Counted from the stretch's first letter, positions 30,395 through 39,727 are shown. The stretch: DNA of 43,155 bases from an uncultured Hyphomicrobiales bacterium (GCA_903932565.1 CAIZGQ010000401.1:1-43155); one strand, 5' to 3'. Made by a program: numbers and translations. Notes: a model not told the origin generated them from the sequence alone.

Positions 30395-30865
30395 TTACTG
30401 GCTGGCCGAAGCGGTGATGATGGGGGTTGATGCGGTGCCCGCTTTGGTTGCTGTCACATACTGCTTGCCTGCACCGAGAATTTCATATGTCCCGGTCGCT
30501 GAAATGGTGCTGGCAATCGTGCCGTATGTGCCAGACAAGCTCATCACCTGTAGGGGGTATGTCGTCCCACCGCTGGCAACCGAGCCAGCAAATGAAATTG
30601 TATCGCCCCCAGACAGGCTATCGACCTGAACCACCACACTGCCGTAATTGACGAAGCTGTATGGTGTGCCCAGGGTAAGGGCGGAGGCTGACGATACAGA
30701 TGGCTGAACCGAAAGCGGGTTTGCAGCAGAAACATCCCCACCATCAGTATCTCGCGCACCAGTCACAATCTTGATGCGCTGAATATGCGAGCCGCCTGCA
30801 CCGACGGCTTCGGTGTCAATAGTCGCGCCGCCCGCGCCCGAATTAAGTGTTACGCCATCTGCCAT
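30395..30865 (-). CDS. Small tail/virion protein
   Basis: 156 aa: MADGVTLNSGAGGATIDTEA, HIQRIKIVTGARDTDGGDVS, then a beta domain with VNYGSVVVQVDSLSGGDTIS. The opening is a pattern I recognise from many phage virion proteins. GAGG lies 8 nt before the ATG. An 8-bp inverted repeat, GATCAGCC/GGCTGATC (30866-30873/30899-30906), flanks the gap to the upstream gene. Structural role, likely in the fibre or baseplate. Confidence 0.6.
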   Translation of the reverse strand: MADGVTLNSGAGGATIDTEAVGAGGSHIQRIKIVTGARDTDGGDVSAANPLSVQPSVSSASALTLGTPYSFVNYGSVVVQVDSLSGGDTISFAGSVASGGTTYPLQVMSLSGTYGTIASTISATGTYEILGAGKQYVTATKAGTASTPIITASASQ

Positions 30866-30904
30866 GATCAGCCTCGTTATCTAAAGGGGATTGTGTGCGG
30901 CTGA

Positions 30905-31375
30905 TCAGCTCAGCGACAAAACCAGCGAACCAGCCGGGAAAATTGCCGGATTGGTCGGGCTTACGGCCTGCGGACTGGTAAGATTGCCGAACATAAGCAA
31001 ATCGCCACCGGTGGCAGCATCAAAGATGCCGACCGAGGTAATGGTGCCCCACGACGCGGATGGGTTTGCGAACGTAACGACGGCATTGTTCGATGTCTGG
31101 CCAGACGTGCCAGACGACGCGACGGTCGTTCCAGCCCCCTGCGTCCCGGCCCATGCGGTCAAAGCCGATGTAATGGGCACACGAGAATAATTGGTGCCGG
31201 TGCTGACGACTTCGGTGCCGCCACCTGCCGCAGTGGGTGCAGCGGTGAAAAGCGCAATGTATGTCGTAGCCGGACCAGTGCCAGCTGCTGCGGTTGCGCC
31301 GGTAATGCCGAGCGACTGCGCGCGCAGCAGAAAGTCGATCAGGTGATTTTCGATGAAGTTCGACAAAGCGGCCAT
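30905..31375 (-). CDS. Tail fibre-associated protein
   Basis: 156 aa: MAALSNFIENHLIDFLLRAQ, then TTYIALFTAAPTAAGGGTEV, YSRVPITSALTAW and WGTITSVGIFDAATGGDLLM. This order is characteristic of a widespread phage fibre/tip protein type. It starts right after the lysozyme gene (gap of one base). Probably assembles with the neighbouring fibre proteins. Confidence 0.65.
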   Translation of the reverse strand: MAALSNFIENHLIDFLLRAQSLGITGATAAAGTGPATTYIALFTAAPTAAGGGTEVVSTGTNYSRVPITSALTAWAGTQGAGTTVASSGTSGQTSNNAVVTFANPSASWGTITSVGIFDAATGGDLLMFGNLTSPQAVSPTNPAIFPAGSLVLSLS

Positions 31376-31376
31376 G

Positions 31377-31928
31377 TTAGTTTCCTCCTAAAATCTGTTG
31401 CAAAATTGGTGTGATGTCGGTGGCGACGGGTTTGACCGGATGATAACCGGGATGGCTGACCGACCGGACAGGGCACCGCATATCAGCGGGCCACTTGCCG
31501 TCGAAAAACAGAGCGGCTTCGCGATTGCGCCGCGCTTGAAGCAGACCGCCGTTGAGATAGTTCGATGTCAGTTCGTGCCGCGCGCGGTCATGATCGCCTG
31601 CAAGCCAATCGTTGACCCAGTGCGCGCGTCCGATGGCCCCGGTGTTCCAATGAAACGACAGAGCTGCGGAAAACTGTGCATCGTTCAGAGCGTGACCCGC
31701 GAACGTGCGATTGATCTGCGGAAGATAGGTCGCGTTGATGTGCGCAATCGTCGCTTTGATGCACACGTCAATCGGAGCGGGCCGGTTCACGTATTGCTGT
31801 ACTTTGACGCCAGCCGCAGCGGTTAGACCGATCGCCCAAGTCCACACGTTGCCGCTGTCGAGATACGCCTCTGGAACCAGCCCTTCCTCAAGTGCGAGGT
31901 AGGCGAGCGAGCGGACTGTCAGGTTCAT
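31377..31928 (-). CDS. Endolysin, GH24 (T4-type) lysozyme
   Basis: 183 aa from the ATG at 31928 (MNLTVRSLAYLALEEG). The triad spacing matches T4 lysozyme: Glu15 (EEGLVPE), Asp24 (AYLDSG) and Thr30 (NVWTWAIG), spaced 9 and 6 residues. The fold continues with FSAALSFHWNTGAIGRA and GGLLQARRNREAALF. It cleaves peptidoglycan at lysis. No signal peptide or SAR segment, so it needs a holin. Preceded by a coiled-coil membrane protein gene. Confidence 0.88.
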   Translation of the reverse strand: MNLTVRSLAYLALEEGLVPEAYLDSGNVWTWAIGLTAAAGVKVQQYVNRPAPIDVCIKATIAHINATYLPQINRTFAGHALNDAQFSAALSFHWNTGAIGRAHWVNDWLAGDHDRARHELTSNYLNGGLLQARRNREAALFFDGKWPADMRCPVRSVSHPGYHPVKPVATDITPILQQILGGN

Positions 31929-31929
31929 G

Positions 31930-32250
31930 TCAGTGCACCTGATGCTCTGCGACGTGGCCGTTGTAGACGATGCCTGCGAGCGCGATCGCAATTGCCAGGA
32001 TCACCCCGAACATCCACTTGAAGGCGCGTTCCGCCCCCGTGCGCTTGGCGTTTTCGACCTTAAGCTCGCTGATCTCTTGAGTGAGCAGAGACAGCGCTTC
32101 GTTGGTGGCCTTGAAACCTTCTGTTACAGCCGTTTCAAGCGTGCCGATCCTGTCGCCCAATGACTCCTCCACGCGCGAAATGTCTCGTTGGGCTGCATCG
32201 GCGCGCTCTTGCGCCCGAGCGATCTGTGCCGCTTGATCCGGCATGTTCAT
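31930..32250 (-). CDS. Coiled-coil protein with C-terminal membrane span (XhlA-like)
   Basis: 106 aa. A long helix (ARAQERADAAQRDISRVEES to LTQEISELKVENAKR) is followed by one span at about 78-96, WMFGVILAIAIALAGIVY, and a short polar end. This is the layout of hemolysin XhlA/holin-partner proteins. ATGA overlap with the gene before, and the lysozyme follows at once, so it is likely part of the lysis cassette. Confidence 0.65.
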   Translation of the reverse strand: MNMPDQAAQIARAQERADAAQRDISRVEESLGDRIGTLETAVTEGFKATNEALSLLTQEISELKVENAKRTGAERAFKWMFGVILAIAIALAGIVYNGHVAEHQVH

Positions 32251-32522
32251 TGCGCCGGGCTATCGACGGAGGCTTCGTGATTGGCCGCGCGTGCGCAGTG
32301 GCCTTGACCGAATATCGCGTCGATCAGCTTTTGCGCCTCGATCGCCCAGCCTTTGCCCAATGCCGCCGACATGCCAACCCATGCGCTGATCGTCTCATGC
32401 GCGGATGGGAGGTTGTGACCGGTGACGAGATAAATCGGACTGCGGATCGCGACCTGCACGAGTTCGTCAAGCGCAATAAGGCATTGCAGCGCGACGGCTG
32501 CCAAGCGGTTTAGCAATGTCAT
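32247..32522 (-). CDS. Lysis-region hypothetical protein
   Basis: 91 aa: LNRLAAVALQCLIALDELVQ, then HETISAWVGMSAALGKGWAI and GQGHCARAANHEASVD. It resembles a common small phage protein found beside lysozymes, with a hydrophobic N-terminal helix and a conserved-looking HC...E end. ATGA coupling with the next gene. Function not known. Confidence 0.6.
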   Translation of the reverse strand: MTLLNRLAAVALQCLIALDELVQVAIRSPIYLVTGHNLPSAHETISAWVGMSAALGKGWAIEAQKLIDAIFGQGHCARAANHEASVDSPAQ

Positions 32523-32534
32523 GAGGGTCGCCCT

Positions 32535-33083
32535 TTAGACGGTGGTTTTAGATGCCGGTGTCAATGTGGCCATGACAGCGGGCCAGTTGATCTGTGATGC
32601 TTGAGCGATTGCCGCCAGATTGGTTGCGGCACTGACTTTGCGCTTGGCCGCTTCGGCAGTCGCATTGATGAGTGCGCCCGGTGGGACCAGTGCCGCATAC
32701 TCTGTCAGAAACGTAGTTTGCTCTTGCGCAAGCGTCGTTCCGTTGGCGGTGGCCAGCGCAGACAGGAACGGGAACTTGGCGTCTGTCGAGGTGCCGGCGA
32801 CGTAGGTGTCGCACTCCTCTTTGATCGCGATAGCCGTCTGAACCCGGCGCGGGCTTAGGGTGATAAGCGACGATGCAACCGCATCTGCGCCAGCGTCGAT
32901 CTGGGTGCAAACATGAGCCTGAACGGCGGGGATGCTTACCGGCGTCACCCAAAGATCAACCGGCACGAGCATATATATTGCACCGGGCGGGAGCGTCTGA
33001 ATCGCCGTAGTGCCGTCCGGCCCCATGTAGTTGCCGATTTGCGTACCGGTTGTGGCGTCGTAGATGATTGCGTAGTCGGTCAT
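32535..33083 (-). CDS. Tail fibre-linked hypothetical protein
   Basis: 182 aa from the ATG at 33083 (MTDYAIIYDATTGTQIGNYM), which overlaps the stop of the large fibre gene (TAATG). A beta N-terminus is followed by helices (RRVQTAIAIKEECDTYVAGT, then AEAAKRKVSAATNLAAIAQ). Position right after the fibre suggests an assembly or tip protein, but no tail-fibre-assembly motif is clear. Confidence 0.55.
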   Translation of the reverse strand: MTDYAIIYDATTGTQIGNYMGPDGTTAIQTLPPGAIYMLVPVDLWVTPVSIPAVQAHVCTQIDAGADAVASSLITLSPRRVQTAIAIKEECDTYVAGTSTDAKFPFLSALATANGTTLAQEQTTFLTEYAALVPPGALINATAEAAKRKVSAATNLAAIAQASQINWPAVMATLTPASKTTV

Positions 33084-36000
33084 TATGCCCTCGTTTGTAC
33101 GACGTTGAGCGAGCAAGCTGTGACTTGGCCCGAAGTGTTTGTAGAATTGCCCGATATTTGAATTTTGAGCGTGAGAGTGGTTGCCGATGAAAGCCCGGTT
33201 AGCGTTTCCTGATAGACGCCAGTTTGACTAATCATGTTGGCAAATGAGAAAGTATCTCCGGTTCCGTTAGTCACCGAGACAAATATGACGCCACTTTGTG
33301 ACGTGCCGCTAATCGGATTTGTGAAAGTCGAGCTTCCGGTTATTGACAACGTGATCTGGAATTTATCAGTCGTGGCAGTCGGCGTAATTGTTAAATTAAG
33401 CAGGTTGTAGCTTGATCCACCGACGCCATTAGTTGTTGTGGAACTTGATGCTGAATAGGTTGTCGATACCGCACCAACGGCGATTTGGCCCGCGTTGACA
33501 GTGTTTTGCGTGGCGAGCGCGCCTTGCAAGTTGATAAATGCGGCAGTGTTCTGACTGGTGACGTCCGCGCCCGCCTGCGCGGGCTTGAGAGAGTCAATTA
33601 GCGTACCCCCTTGATACGCCGCCCCATACGTCGCGTTATCCTGATAAGGCGTGCAAGCAGCGCCACCTTCCAGCTTGATAAGCTTCCATGCGGTGTTGGT
33701 ATTTGTCCAAGTACCTGGACCGTTTATATCCACACACACCCGCGCAAATGCCGCGTTCGATGGTGCGATTTGATTCGGGCAAGCTACATATGTCCAGCCG
33801 TTGCCCGCAGGAACCTGACAGGCCGTGCTAGAGTAACTGATATGCGTATGTGAAGAAGTCTGCCAGTCTATGTAGACGCGAGCATATGCCCCCGTGCCTG
33901 ATAGGTTCCCAGCGAATATCATAGCTGACAAACTGAAAGACGCGTTGGCGTAAACAGGGACGTCTTGATACTGCAATACGCCACCAGTGTTGGTGCCGCC
34001 TACACATTGGAAGAAATAACCCTCGTTGCCGCCTTGGTTATAACCAATAGCAGTTGCGCCTAATTGCGTCCAACCTTGCAAGCCTAGTCGGCCCGTGGGG
34101 TTGTAGATCATATTGGGGTTGGGCGTGATGACATTGGCAGGGGTGACGAGCGTGGTTGTCGCCCACGGACTTTGACTGGTAATCGTCGTGGATTCTGCAG
34201 GTTTAACCGTCCCTGTTGTAAGGGCGGTTTGCAATACCGCGTTGTTAATTGCCTCTGACCCAGTCAGACCCGTAAGGTTGGCTGGCGTTCCGACGATATT
34301 GGAGTTCCAGATTGCGCCGTGTGTGGCGTTGAGGTCTCCAGTGTAACCCAGACCGCCAATGGTTACGGCCCCACCCCCACCACCGCTTAATGCTCCGTTT
34401 GCGCCGAGGGTTATGTTGCTGTTTGCGACTTGTGCCGGTGTCAAACCGCCGACTGCGTTTGAGTTCGCGGCGGTATTGTTGGCCGTGATGTCTGCGCCCG
34501 GCACTGCGTTCGGGCCGGGGCTGAACGCGGGCACGACTGCTTGACCAGTTGTAGCGGGCGTTATCATAGGTTGCCCCATGAACACTTGAATTGCGCCTGC
34601 TCCAGTTGAGACAGCAGATGCGACAATGAAGCAATATATTGCGCCAGATGGGGCTGTTACGATGCCACTTTCATAAACGCCGCCGCCTGTAGCTGCTACA
34701 GATGAACCTACAGGCGATGCGCTAATGTATGTTCCAGATCCGTTATACCAGTTGACTGTAAGATTTGCAGTAGCTGGCTGGCCGTTGCCTAACCCAATAA
34801 TTGCGGAAGCAGCATACGATTTACCAGCAGTTACGGGGCATTGATAAATGCCGTTATATATATTGAAGGACTGGCTGGCCGCAGTTGCAGTTGCAGATGC
34901 CTCGCAATATGTCACTTGCGACGCCGTAAAAGTGGATAATACCGAAGCCGTTGGGGTATTATAAGCGCTTGACCATCCCGTCGTTCCTTTTTCCATCTGG
35001 GAAAAGACGACCATATTCCCATTGCCGGTGGGGACGAGCGCGTTGTTGATCGCCTCGCTGCCTGTCAAGGCGGCAATGTTCGCCGGTGTGCCGGTTACAT
35101 TCGATCCCCATTCGGCACCGTAGGTTGCGTTCAGAGCCCCGGTGTAGCCAAGCCCGCCAATGGTAACTGCTCCACCGCCAGCACCATTCAGTGCCCCGTT
35201 TGAGCCGATGGTTATGTTGCTGTTTGCTACCTGTGCCGGTGTCAAACCGCCGATTGCGTTTGAGTTTGCAGCGGTATTCAAAGAGGTCTGGTCAGCCAAG
35301 CGTGAAACGGGGCCGACTTGATAGGCCGGATAAACTGTCTGCCCTGTTGGCACGATGCTGAGCATAGGACGGGCCGACCATACAGTCTGTGTAGTGGCAG
35401 TTCCTGTATTAAATCGCGTGTTGATTACAGCGTAGCGAACCTTGGAAGTGAAAGTGCCATCAGCGGGAACGACAGCAGACCATTGAGTGCGTGGCCAGCT
35501 TGCGATGTCAGTTGTCGCTCCGTTGATGTTACACGATATGTTTCCGCCATCATTTTCCGCTACATAGGCCCCATTAGCATCAAGCCACGTAATGCAAAGG
35601 TAAGCGACCCCAGCGGTATTCTGTGAGGCAACCGCGCAAGAGGCCATGATGTTTTGGCCCGGTGTGACTGGAATGCCGTAAAGCGTACTGTCGAGCACTT
35701 GCAGGCCATCAAACTGATAGCCAGACGGCGAACTAGAAAATGTCGCTACGCGCTGAATCGCTTTGGCACCGCCAACAGTCGCGATCACGCTATCTGTGGC
35801 TCCGGTTATGACACTAGAGTTTCCACTCCATGCACCACTGAACCCGATAGGGTAAGTACCACTGACCTGCGTAAATTCACTATTGACGATGTGGTTGCTG
35901 CCTGAGGGCAAGTAGGCATTATTGATCGCCTCTGACCCAGACAGACCTGTTAGGTTGGCCGGTGTTCCGACTATATTGGAGTTCCAGATTGCACCCTGAA

Positions 36001-36295
36001 CGCCTACCGGGTTGGCTACGGCGCCGCCGATCGAACCGGTTGTCGGCACGGTAACTTGGCCGACGAAATGGCGGCCCAGATGGCTGGCGCTGTTGACTGC
36101 ATTGGCCAGCACTTTTGTAGCTTTAAGGGTGACAGCGCCGCCCTGGCGGTTGGGATCGTCATAATAAACGTAGACGGTATCGCCATCGGAAATAGCGCTG
36201 GCGTCGTCATACGACGTTAGCACGCCGCCTGTTACCGACACGCTGCGGTCGGTATAAATGCGCGTGTGAGTGGCGATGGTGACGGTGGAAGCCAT
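33083..36295 (-). CDS. Large modular tail fibre/receptor-interaction protein
   Basis: 1070 aa. Residues 1-about 95 are an attachment domain (GDTVYVYYDDPNRQGGAVTL, then SHLGRHFVGQ). Three copies of a linker (WNSNIVGTPANLTGLTGSE and variants) occur at about 103, 400 and 660. Between and after them are carbohydrate-binding-like beta sandwiches starting with NHIVNSEF, NGNMVVFSQM and NPNMIYNPTG. The C-terminal ~120 residues are a separate beta domain. It follows the tail-tip gene and overlaps it by one base, so it extends the tip toward the receptor, probably a surface polysaccharide. AT-richer than the head genes. Confidence 0.7.
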   Translation of the reverse strand: MASTVTIATHTRIYTDRSVSVTGGVLTSYDDASAISDGDTVYVYYDDPNRQGGAVTLKATKVLANAVNSASHLGRHFVGQVTVPTTGSIGGAVANPVGVQGAIWNSNIVGTPANLTGLSGSEAINNAYLPSGSNHIVNSEFTQVSGTYPIGFSGAWSGNSSVITGATDSVIATVGGAKAIQRVATFSSSPSGYQFDGLQVLDSTLYGIPVTPGQNIMASCAVASQNTAGVAYLCITWLDANGAYVAENDGGNISCNINGATTDIASWPRTQWSAVVPADGTFTSKVRYAVINTRFNTGTATTQTVWSARPMLSIVPTGQTVYPAYQVGPVSRLADQTSLNTAANSNAIGGLTPAQVANSNITIGSNGALNGAGGGAVTIGGLGYTGALNATYGAEWGSNVTGTPANIAALTGSEAINNALVPTGNGNMVVFSQMEKGTTGWSSAYNTPTASVLSTFTASQVTYCEASATATAASQSFNIYNGIYQCPVTAGKSYAASAIIGLGNGQPATANLTVNWYNGSGTYISASPVGSSVAATGGGVYESGIVTAPSGAIYCFIVASAVSTGAGAIQVFMGQPMITPATTGQAVVPAFSPGPNAVPGADITANNTAANSNAVGGLTPAQVANSNITLGANGALSGGGGGAVTIGGLGYTGDLNATHGAIWNSNIVGTPANLTGLTGSEAINNAVLQTALTTGTVKPAESTTITSQSPWATTTLVTPANVITPNPNMIYNPTGRLGLQGWTQLGATAIGYNQGGNEGYFFQCVGGTNTGGVLQYQDVPVYANASFSLSAMIFAGNLSGTGAYARVYIDWQTSSHTHISYSSTACQVPAGNGWTYVACPNQIAPSNAAFARVCVDINGPGTWTNTNTAWKLIKLEGGAACTPYQDNATYGAAYQGGTLIDSLKPAQAGADVTSQNTAAFINLQGALATQNTVNAGQIAVGAVSTTYSASSSTTTNGVGGSSYNLLNLTITPTATTDKFQITLSITGSSTFTNPISGTSQSGVIFVSVTNGTGDTFSFANMISQTGVYQETLTGLSSATTLTLKIQISGNSTNTSGQVTACSLNVVQTRA

Positions 36296-38055
36296 TAGGC
36301 GCTGGCCGTGACGATGTTGGTGCCAACTTCATAGCTGCTGGCGATAATCTGGCTATTGAGCTGGCCCGCCAAGCCATAGCGATACTGATAGAACGGCGAA
36401 TTCGGCAGCACCGGCGTGCTGGTGATATCGCTTAGCATTTCATCCGAGGGCGCTGACCAGTCATAGACCGTGCTCGCGATTTCTCTGATCGTCAGCATGA
36501 TCTGACGCTGCCCATTGACTTGATAACCTTCGACCCGGAACGTGACGGTGGCGCCGCCCAGATGGCGCGTGCTGGTCCAGGTGCCCCAGTCTCCTTCCTC
36601 TATTCCCATATGGCGCGGGCCCAGCGTGATCTGGCCGGTGCGCACCAGACGGCCAAGCCGGCGCTGGATCTCGCCGCAGCGCTGCGCCTGGGTGTTGCTG
36701 GACACAAATGACAACGTCAGCGCGATTTCGCGTTGTGCACCGTCAGCGGTGACGTCGGTTGCCACACGCCGCACCGGAGCTGAATGCTGCTGCCATTTTT
36801 GTGTAGGCTCGACATAGACCGGCACCACCGTGTTGCACCAGGCGTTGTCTGCGATCGAACGGAAAGCCGCGAACGTCATCGGGACGCCAACGATTAGATC
36901 ATCATCAGTTATCGCGAACGTGGTCGACCGTGCGTGGCCGGGCTCGATCTCGACCGATCCGCTCGATTGCAGCACGATACCCGCCACGCAATCGGCAAAC
37001 ATCTTTTCGGTGTCGGCAAACTTGTCGGTGGATTGCACGACGCCCGCTACGGAATAGCGCGGTTCGCTGCCTCCGCTGCGCAAGGCCACAGTTTCATCGC
37101 AAATGTTGGCATAGACAGCAACATTGGCAGCCGGCGCCTCGATAGCTGACAATCCGCGCCCCAGCAGCAGCGCCGACGGATCGGTGACGGCATCATTAGC
37201 AAAGATCCCGCGCGCCCAGTTGTATCGGCACACGATCGGATTGCTGGACCAGATCCAGGTGGTCGGGTCGGTCCAGCGTTGCGAACCTGATCCGCCGGCG
37301 ACAGTGCTGTCGTAGCGAGGATCATAGCACCGTTTGCCCTTTACCACCCAGCTGAACGTGGGCCTTCCGCCCGACCAGACTGGGTTGCTGGAATTCGGAT
37401 CATCAGCCTTGTAGGCTACGACAGCCACTGCGATGCCATCGAAATTGCCTGTCGTTGACCACCCGCCATTTGTGACGACGCCCGGCAGCGTTTGCGACGC
37501 GCTGCCGTTCAGAAACCACACCTGAAGCTGGCCGTTGTATTTCACCGTGCCGGTGGTGGTGACAGTGCTGCCGGAAATAACTTGCGTGCCAGTGACTGTC
37601 TGATCGGGCACGGTACCGCCAGAAAACCCGCCTAACGGGTAAGGGATCAGCTGATCGTTGACATAGAACGACACCAGCCCTTCGCAATAGTGATCGGCGA
37701 TCGCGATGATCGCGCATTCCCAGTCTGTGCCGTAATCGCCGCCCCAGTTAAACGCATCGCACAGCGTCCCGCCAACGGCCGCCTCACCAAAGATAGCGGT
37801 GCGTGGCTGCTCGCCGATAGCGAGCGTGACGATCGCCGCCTGACGGTTGGATTTAGGCGTGCCAACGACAGCGTTGATCAGCGCGCTTACGGCGATGGTG
37901 AACAGGATATCGAGCGCGACTGTCGCAACTGCTGCAGCGGTACCAGTGAGCGCCAGCGCACTGACGATCGCTACGCTGACCGGATCGGCATAGGCAGGCG
38001 TTGTCAGCGTCAGCGAAAGCACCGCGCCAAGCAGAATATGTCGACGCCACATCAT
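36295..38055 (-). CDS. Tail tip/host-specificity protein (gpJ-type core)
   Basis: About 586 aa from the ATG at 38055, in ATGA overlap with the upstream stop; an ATG at 38070 would add five residues. Segments DITSTPVLPNSPFYQYRYG and TKSNRQAAIV-type hub sequence fit the phage tail protein 3/gpJ group. Odd for a virion protein, the N-terminus is a textbook signal-like sequence: MMWRRHILLGAVLSLTLTTP and then AYADP. A further hydrophobic stretch follows at about 30-60. It would close the tail tube and carry the large fibre encoded next. Confidence 0.75.
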   Translation of the reverse strand: MMWRRHILLGAVLSLTLTTPAYADPVSVAIVSALALTGTAAAVATVALDILFTIAVSALINAVVGTPKSNRQAAIVTLAIGEQPRTAIFGEAAVGGTLCDAFNWGGDYGTDWECAIIAIADHYCEGLVSFYVNDQLIPYPLGGFSGGTVPDQTVTGTQVISGSTVTTTGTVKYNGQLQVWFLNGSASQTLPGVVTNGGWSTTGNFDGIAVAVVAYKADDPNSSNPVWSGGRPTFSWVVKGKRCYDPRYDSTVAGGSGSQRWTDPTTWIWSSNPIVCRYNWARGIFANDAVTDPSALLLGRGLSAIEAPAANVAVYANICDETVALRSGGSEPRYSVAGVVQSTDKFADTEKMFADCVAGIVLQSSGSVEIEPGHARSTTFAITDDDLIVGVPMTFAAFRSIADNAWCNTVVPVYVEPTQKWQQHSAPVRRVATDVTADGAQREIALTLSFVSSNTQAQRCGEIQRRLGRLVRTGQITLGPRHMGIEEGDWGTWTSTRHLGGATVTFRVEGYQVNGQRQIMLTIREIASTVYDWSAPSDEMLSDITSTPVLPNSPFYQYRYGLAGQLNSQIIASSYEVGTNIVTASA

Positions 38056-38441
38056 GATCCGGAACTCCATGCCTGCACCAGCTGGTCGCGAGGCAGGCGC
38101 GAAAGGCCGCGCAGATCAGGCCCGACCAGCGTCATGCCCTCGATCACCACCAGCAGCAGGCCGCGTTCGCCATTGATCGCGCCGATATCGCCGCGATGAG
38201 CATGGGCAATGGGAATTTCGGTCAGCACCGATGACACTGCTGCCGCCAGGCCGCCGCACCGGACCAGTGCGCGCAGCGCACCGCGTTCGGTTTTCCATCG
38301 TCCTATCCCTGCCAGCGGGTTAATGCCGGTCAGCGCAAGCACGGCGCCGGCCGCGAACATGACGCAATCGTTGGTGCCCCATGCAAAGGGCACAGCTTCG
38401 CCGGCCGCGATGTACGCGGCAAGGGATGACAAATCGCGCAT
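38052..38441 (-). CDS. Tail assembly peptidase-like protein (DUF6950/NlpC-P60-like)
   Basis: 129 aa. Cys26 in FAWGTNDCVMFAAG and His82 in HAHRGDIGAI have the spacing of a compact NlpC/P60-like cysteine peptidase. The slot corresponds to lambda gpK, between hub and tip proteins. It could trim peptidoglycan during DNA entry or process a tail protein. The gene is coupled to the tip gene by ATGA. Confidence 0.7.
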   Translation of the reverse strand: MRDLSSLAAYIAAGEAVPFAWGTNDCVMFAAGAVLALTGINPLAGIGRWKTERGALRALVRCGGLAAAVSSVLTEIPIAHAHRGDIGAINGERGLLLVVIEGMTLVGPDLRGLSRLPRDQLVQAWSSGS

Positions 38442-38444
38442 GGT

Positions 38445-39077
38445 TTACCTGAATCCGTATCCGCCAAAGCTGGCGGGACCGTTAAGCGGGGTCCAGCCAA
38501 GCGTGCTGGCGCTGGTGGGTTTCTGGCCACCCCAATAAAGCGTCTTGTTGCCGGCAAAGCTGACTGCCTGAAACGCATTGTCAGTGCTGCTGATCAGGCG
38601 TTGATCGGCATCGGTGCGCAGGCGCTGGCCCGATCGGCCGAGGCCACGTGCCGCAGTTTCAACACTGGCTGTAATGGTAGACGTGCTGCCGGGAACGTCG
38701 GTAATTGGCATCGTGTCGAGCCGACCGGCAGCATAAATCTGCGCATCGAGCATCGTTTGTCCGGCGCCGTCGAATGTCAGCAGCCACACTTGGCAAACAG
38801 CGCCCTGCAGCCCGGCCGCATTCCATGCTGACAAGACATCGGCTTCGACTCCTGACAATTGCAGCGTGATGTTCTGTTCGCTGGTGCCAAGCGTCGAACC
38901 GGTAATCTGCACCAGCCCACGATCACCGATGCCGTCATAAATTTCGCCATTCAATGTGATCGAGCCATAACCGCCCCATACTCGCACTGGCGGCGTAGTG
39001 CCGATGCGCACCGCGCCAACGCTGATCGCAGTACCGTCCTGCATAGCGGCGATTGCGGCAGTGGCGATCGACTTCAT
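38445..39077 (-). CDS. Tail hub protein
   Basis: 210 aa, beta-rich: ISVGAVRIGTTPPVRVWGGY, GSITLNGEIYDGIGDRGLVQ, and TLQLSGVEADVLSAW. The motif order is that of the hub/distal-ring proteins encoded between the distal tail and peptidase genes in this phage type. Its ATG overlaps the stop of the gene before. Role from position and general pattern. Confidence 0.6.
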   Translation of the reverse strand: MKSIATAAIAAMQDGTAISVGAVRIGTTPPVRVWGGYGSITLNGEIYDGIGDRGLVQITGSTLGTSEQNITLQLSGVEADVLSAWNAAGLQGAVCQVWLLTFDGAGQTMLDAQIYAAGRLDTMPITDVPGSTSTITASVETAARGLGRSGQRLRTDADQRLISSTDNAFQAVSFAGNKTLYWGGQKPTSASTLGWTPLNGPASFGGYGFR

Positions 39078-39727
39078 ACCACCAGATCCTGCACAGCGAC
39101 AATCGTGCCGGATTCGATCGGGCCCCGGCGACCGAATGCGCCGAGCGAGGTTTCGCTGGTGACGATCTTCATCAGGCAGGCCGGGTTGTCGAGATGCGCG
39201 ACCGCCCCGACCGGTACCACGTTAGAATTGATCGGTGGCTCGATCGAAGCAGTGGCATAGCCCGTCGATGCGGCAGCGGCAGATTCCAGCAAGCGGTGCA
39301 GTGAGCGCTGATACGTGCCCCAACGAAAATCAACATAATCACCTGCCTTCAATACGAGGCCGGCGGGCAGGCCAGCCAAAGTCAGTATGGCATACCCGTT
39401 TGAATCGATGGTTTGCGACCATCCGCTGCATGTGCCCGAAAAGCCGGTCGGCAGTCCGCCGGCATAGGCCCGCGGCAACAGGCGCGCCGCATCATATCCA
39501 TAGAACTTGTTCTGCGCTCCGCGCAGCGCGGTAATAAACACGCGCCAGGCATCAGACTGGTCGAGACTCATCACACCCAGCGTAACCGTGGTTTTCCACA
39601 GCGGGAAGCCGGCGGTAATACCGCCCAAGCGACCGCCGGATTCGGGCGCAAGGTAATCTACGCGCTGGATTTCGAATACCTGCTGGCTAGCCCAGACAGG
39701 CATGGTCAGGATCGCAGGCAGCGCCAT
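39074..39727 (-). CDS. Distal tail/minor tail protein
   Basis: 217 aa: MALPAILTMPVWASQQVFEI, then GGITAGFPLWKTTVTLGVM, AWRVFITALRGAQNKFYGYD. Directly after the tape measure gene (one-base overlap), the place of the distal tail protein that forms the ring at the tube end. The middle part has a beta-sandwich-like insertion. No catalytic motif. Confidence 0.65.
   Translation of the reverse strand: MALPAILTMPVWASQQVFEIQRVDYLAPESGGRLGGITAGFPLWKTTVTLGVMSLDQSDAWRVFITALRGAQNKFYGYDAARLLPRAYAGGLPTGFSGTCSGWSQTIDSNGYAILTLAGLPAGLVLKAGDYVDFRWGTYQRSLHRLLESAAAASTGYATASIEPPINSNVVPVGAVAHLDNPACLMKIVTSETSLGAFGRRGPIESGTIVAVQDLVV

Noticed and set aside
30866-30906. 8-bp inverted repeat GATCAGCC/GGCTGATC as a terminator
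   Set aside because: 25-base loop and no T-run; the intervening DNA holds the ribosome site of the next gene.
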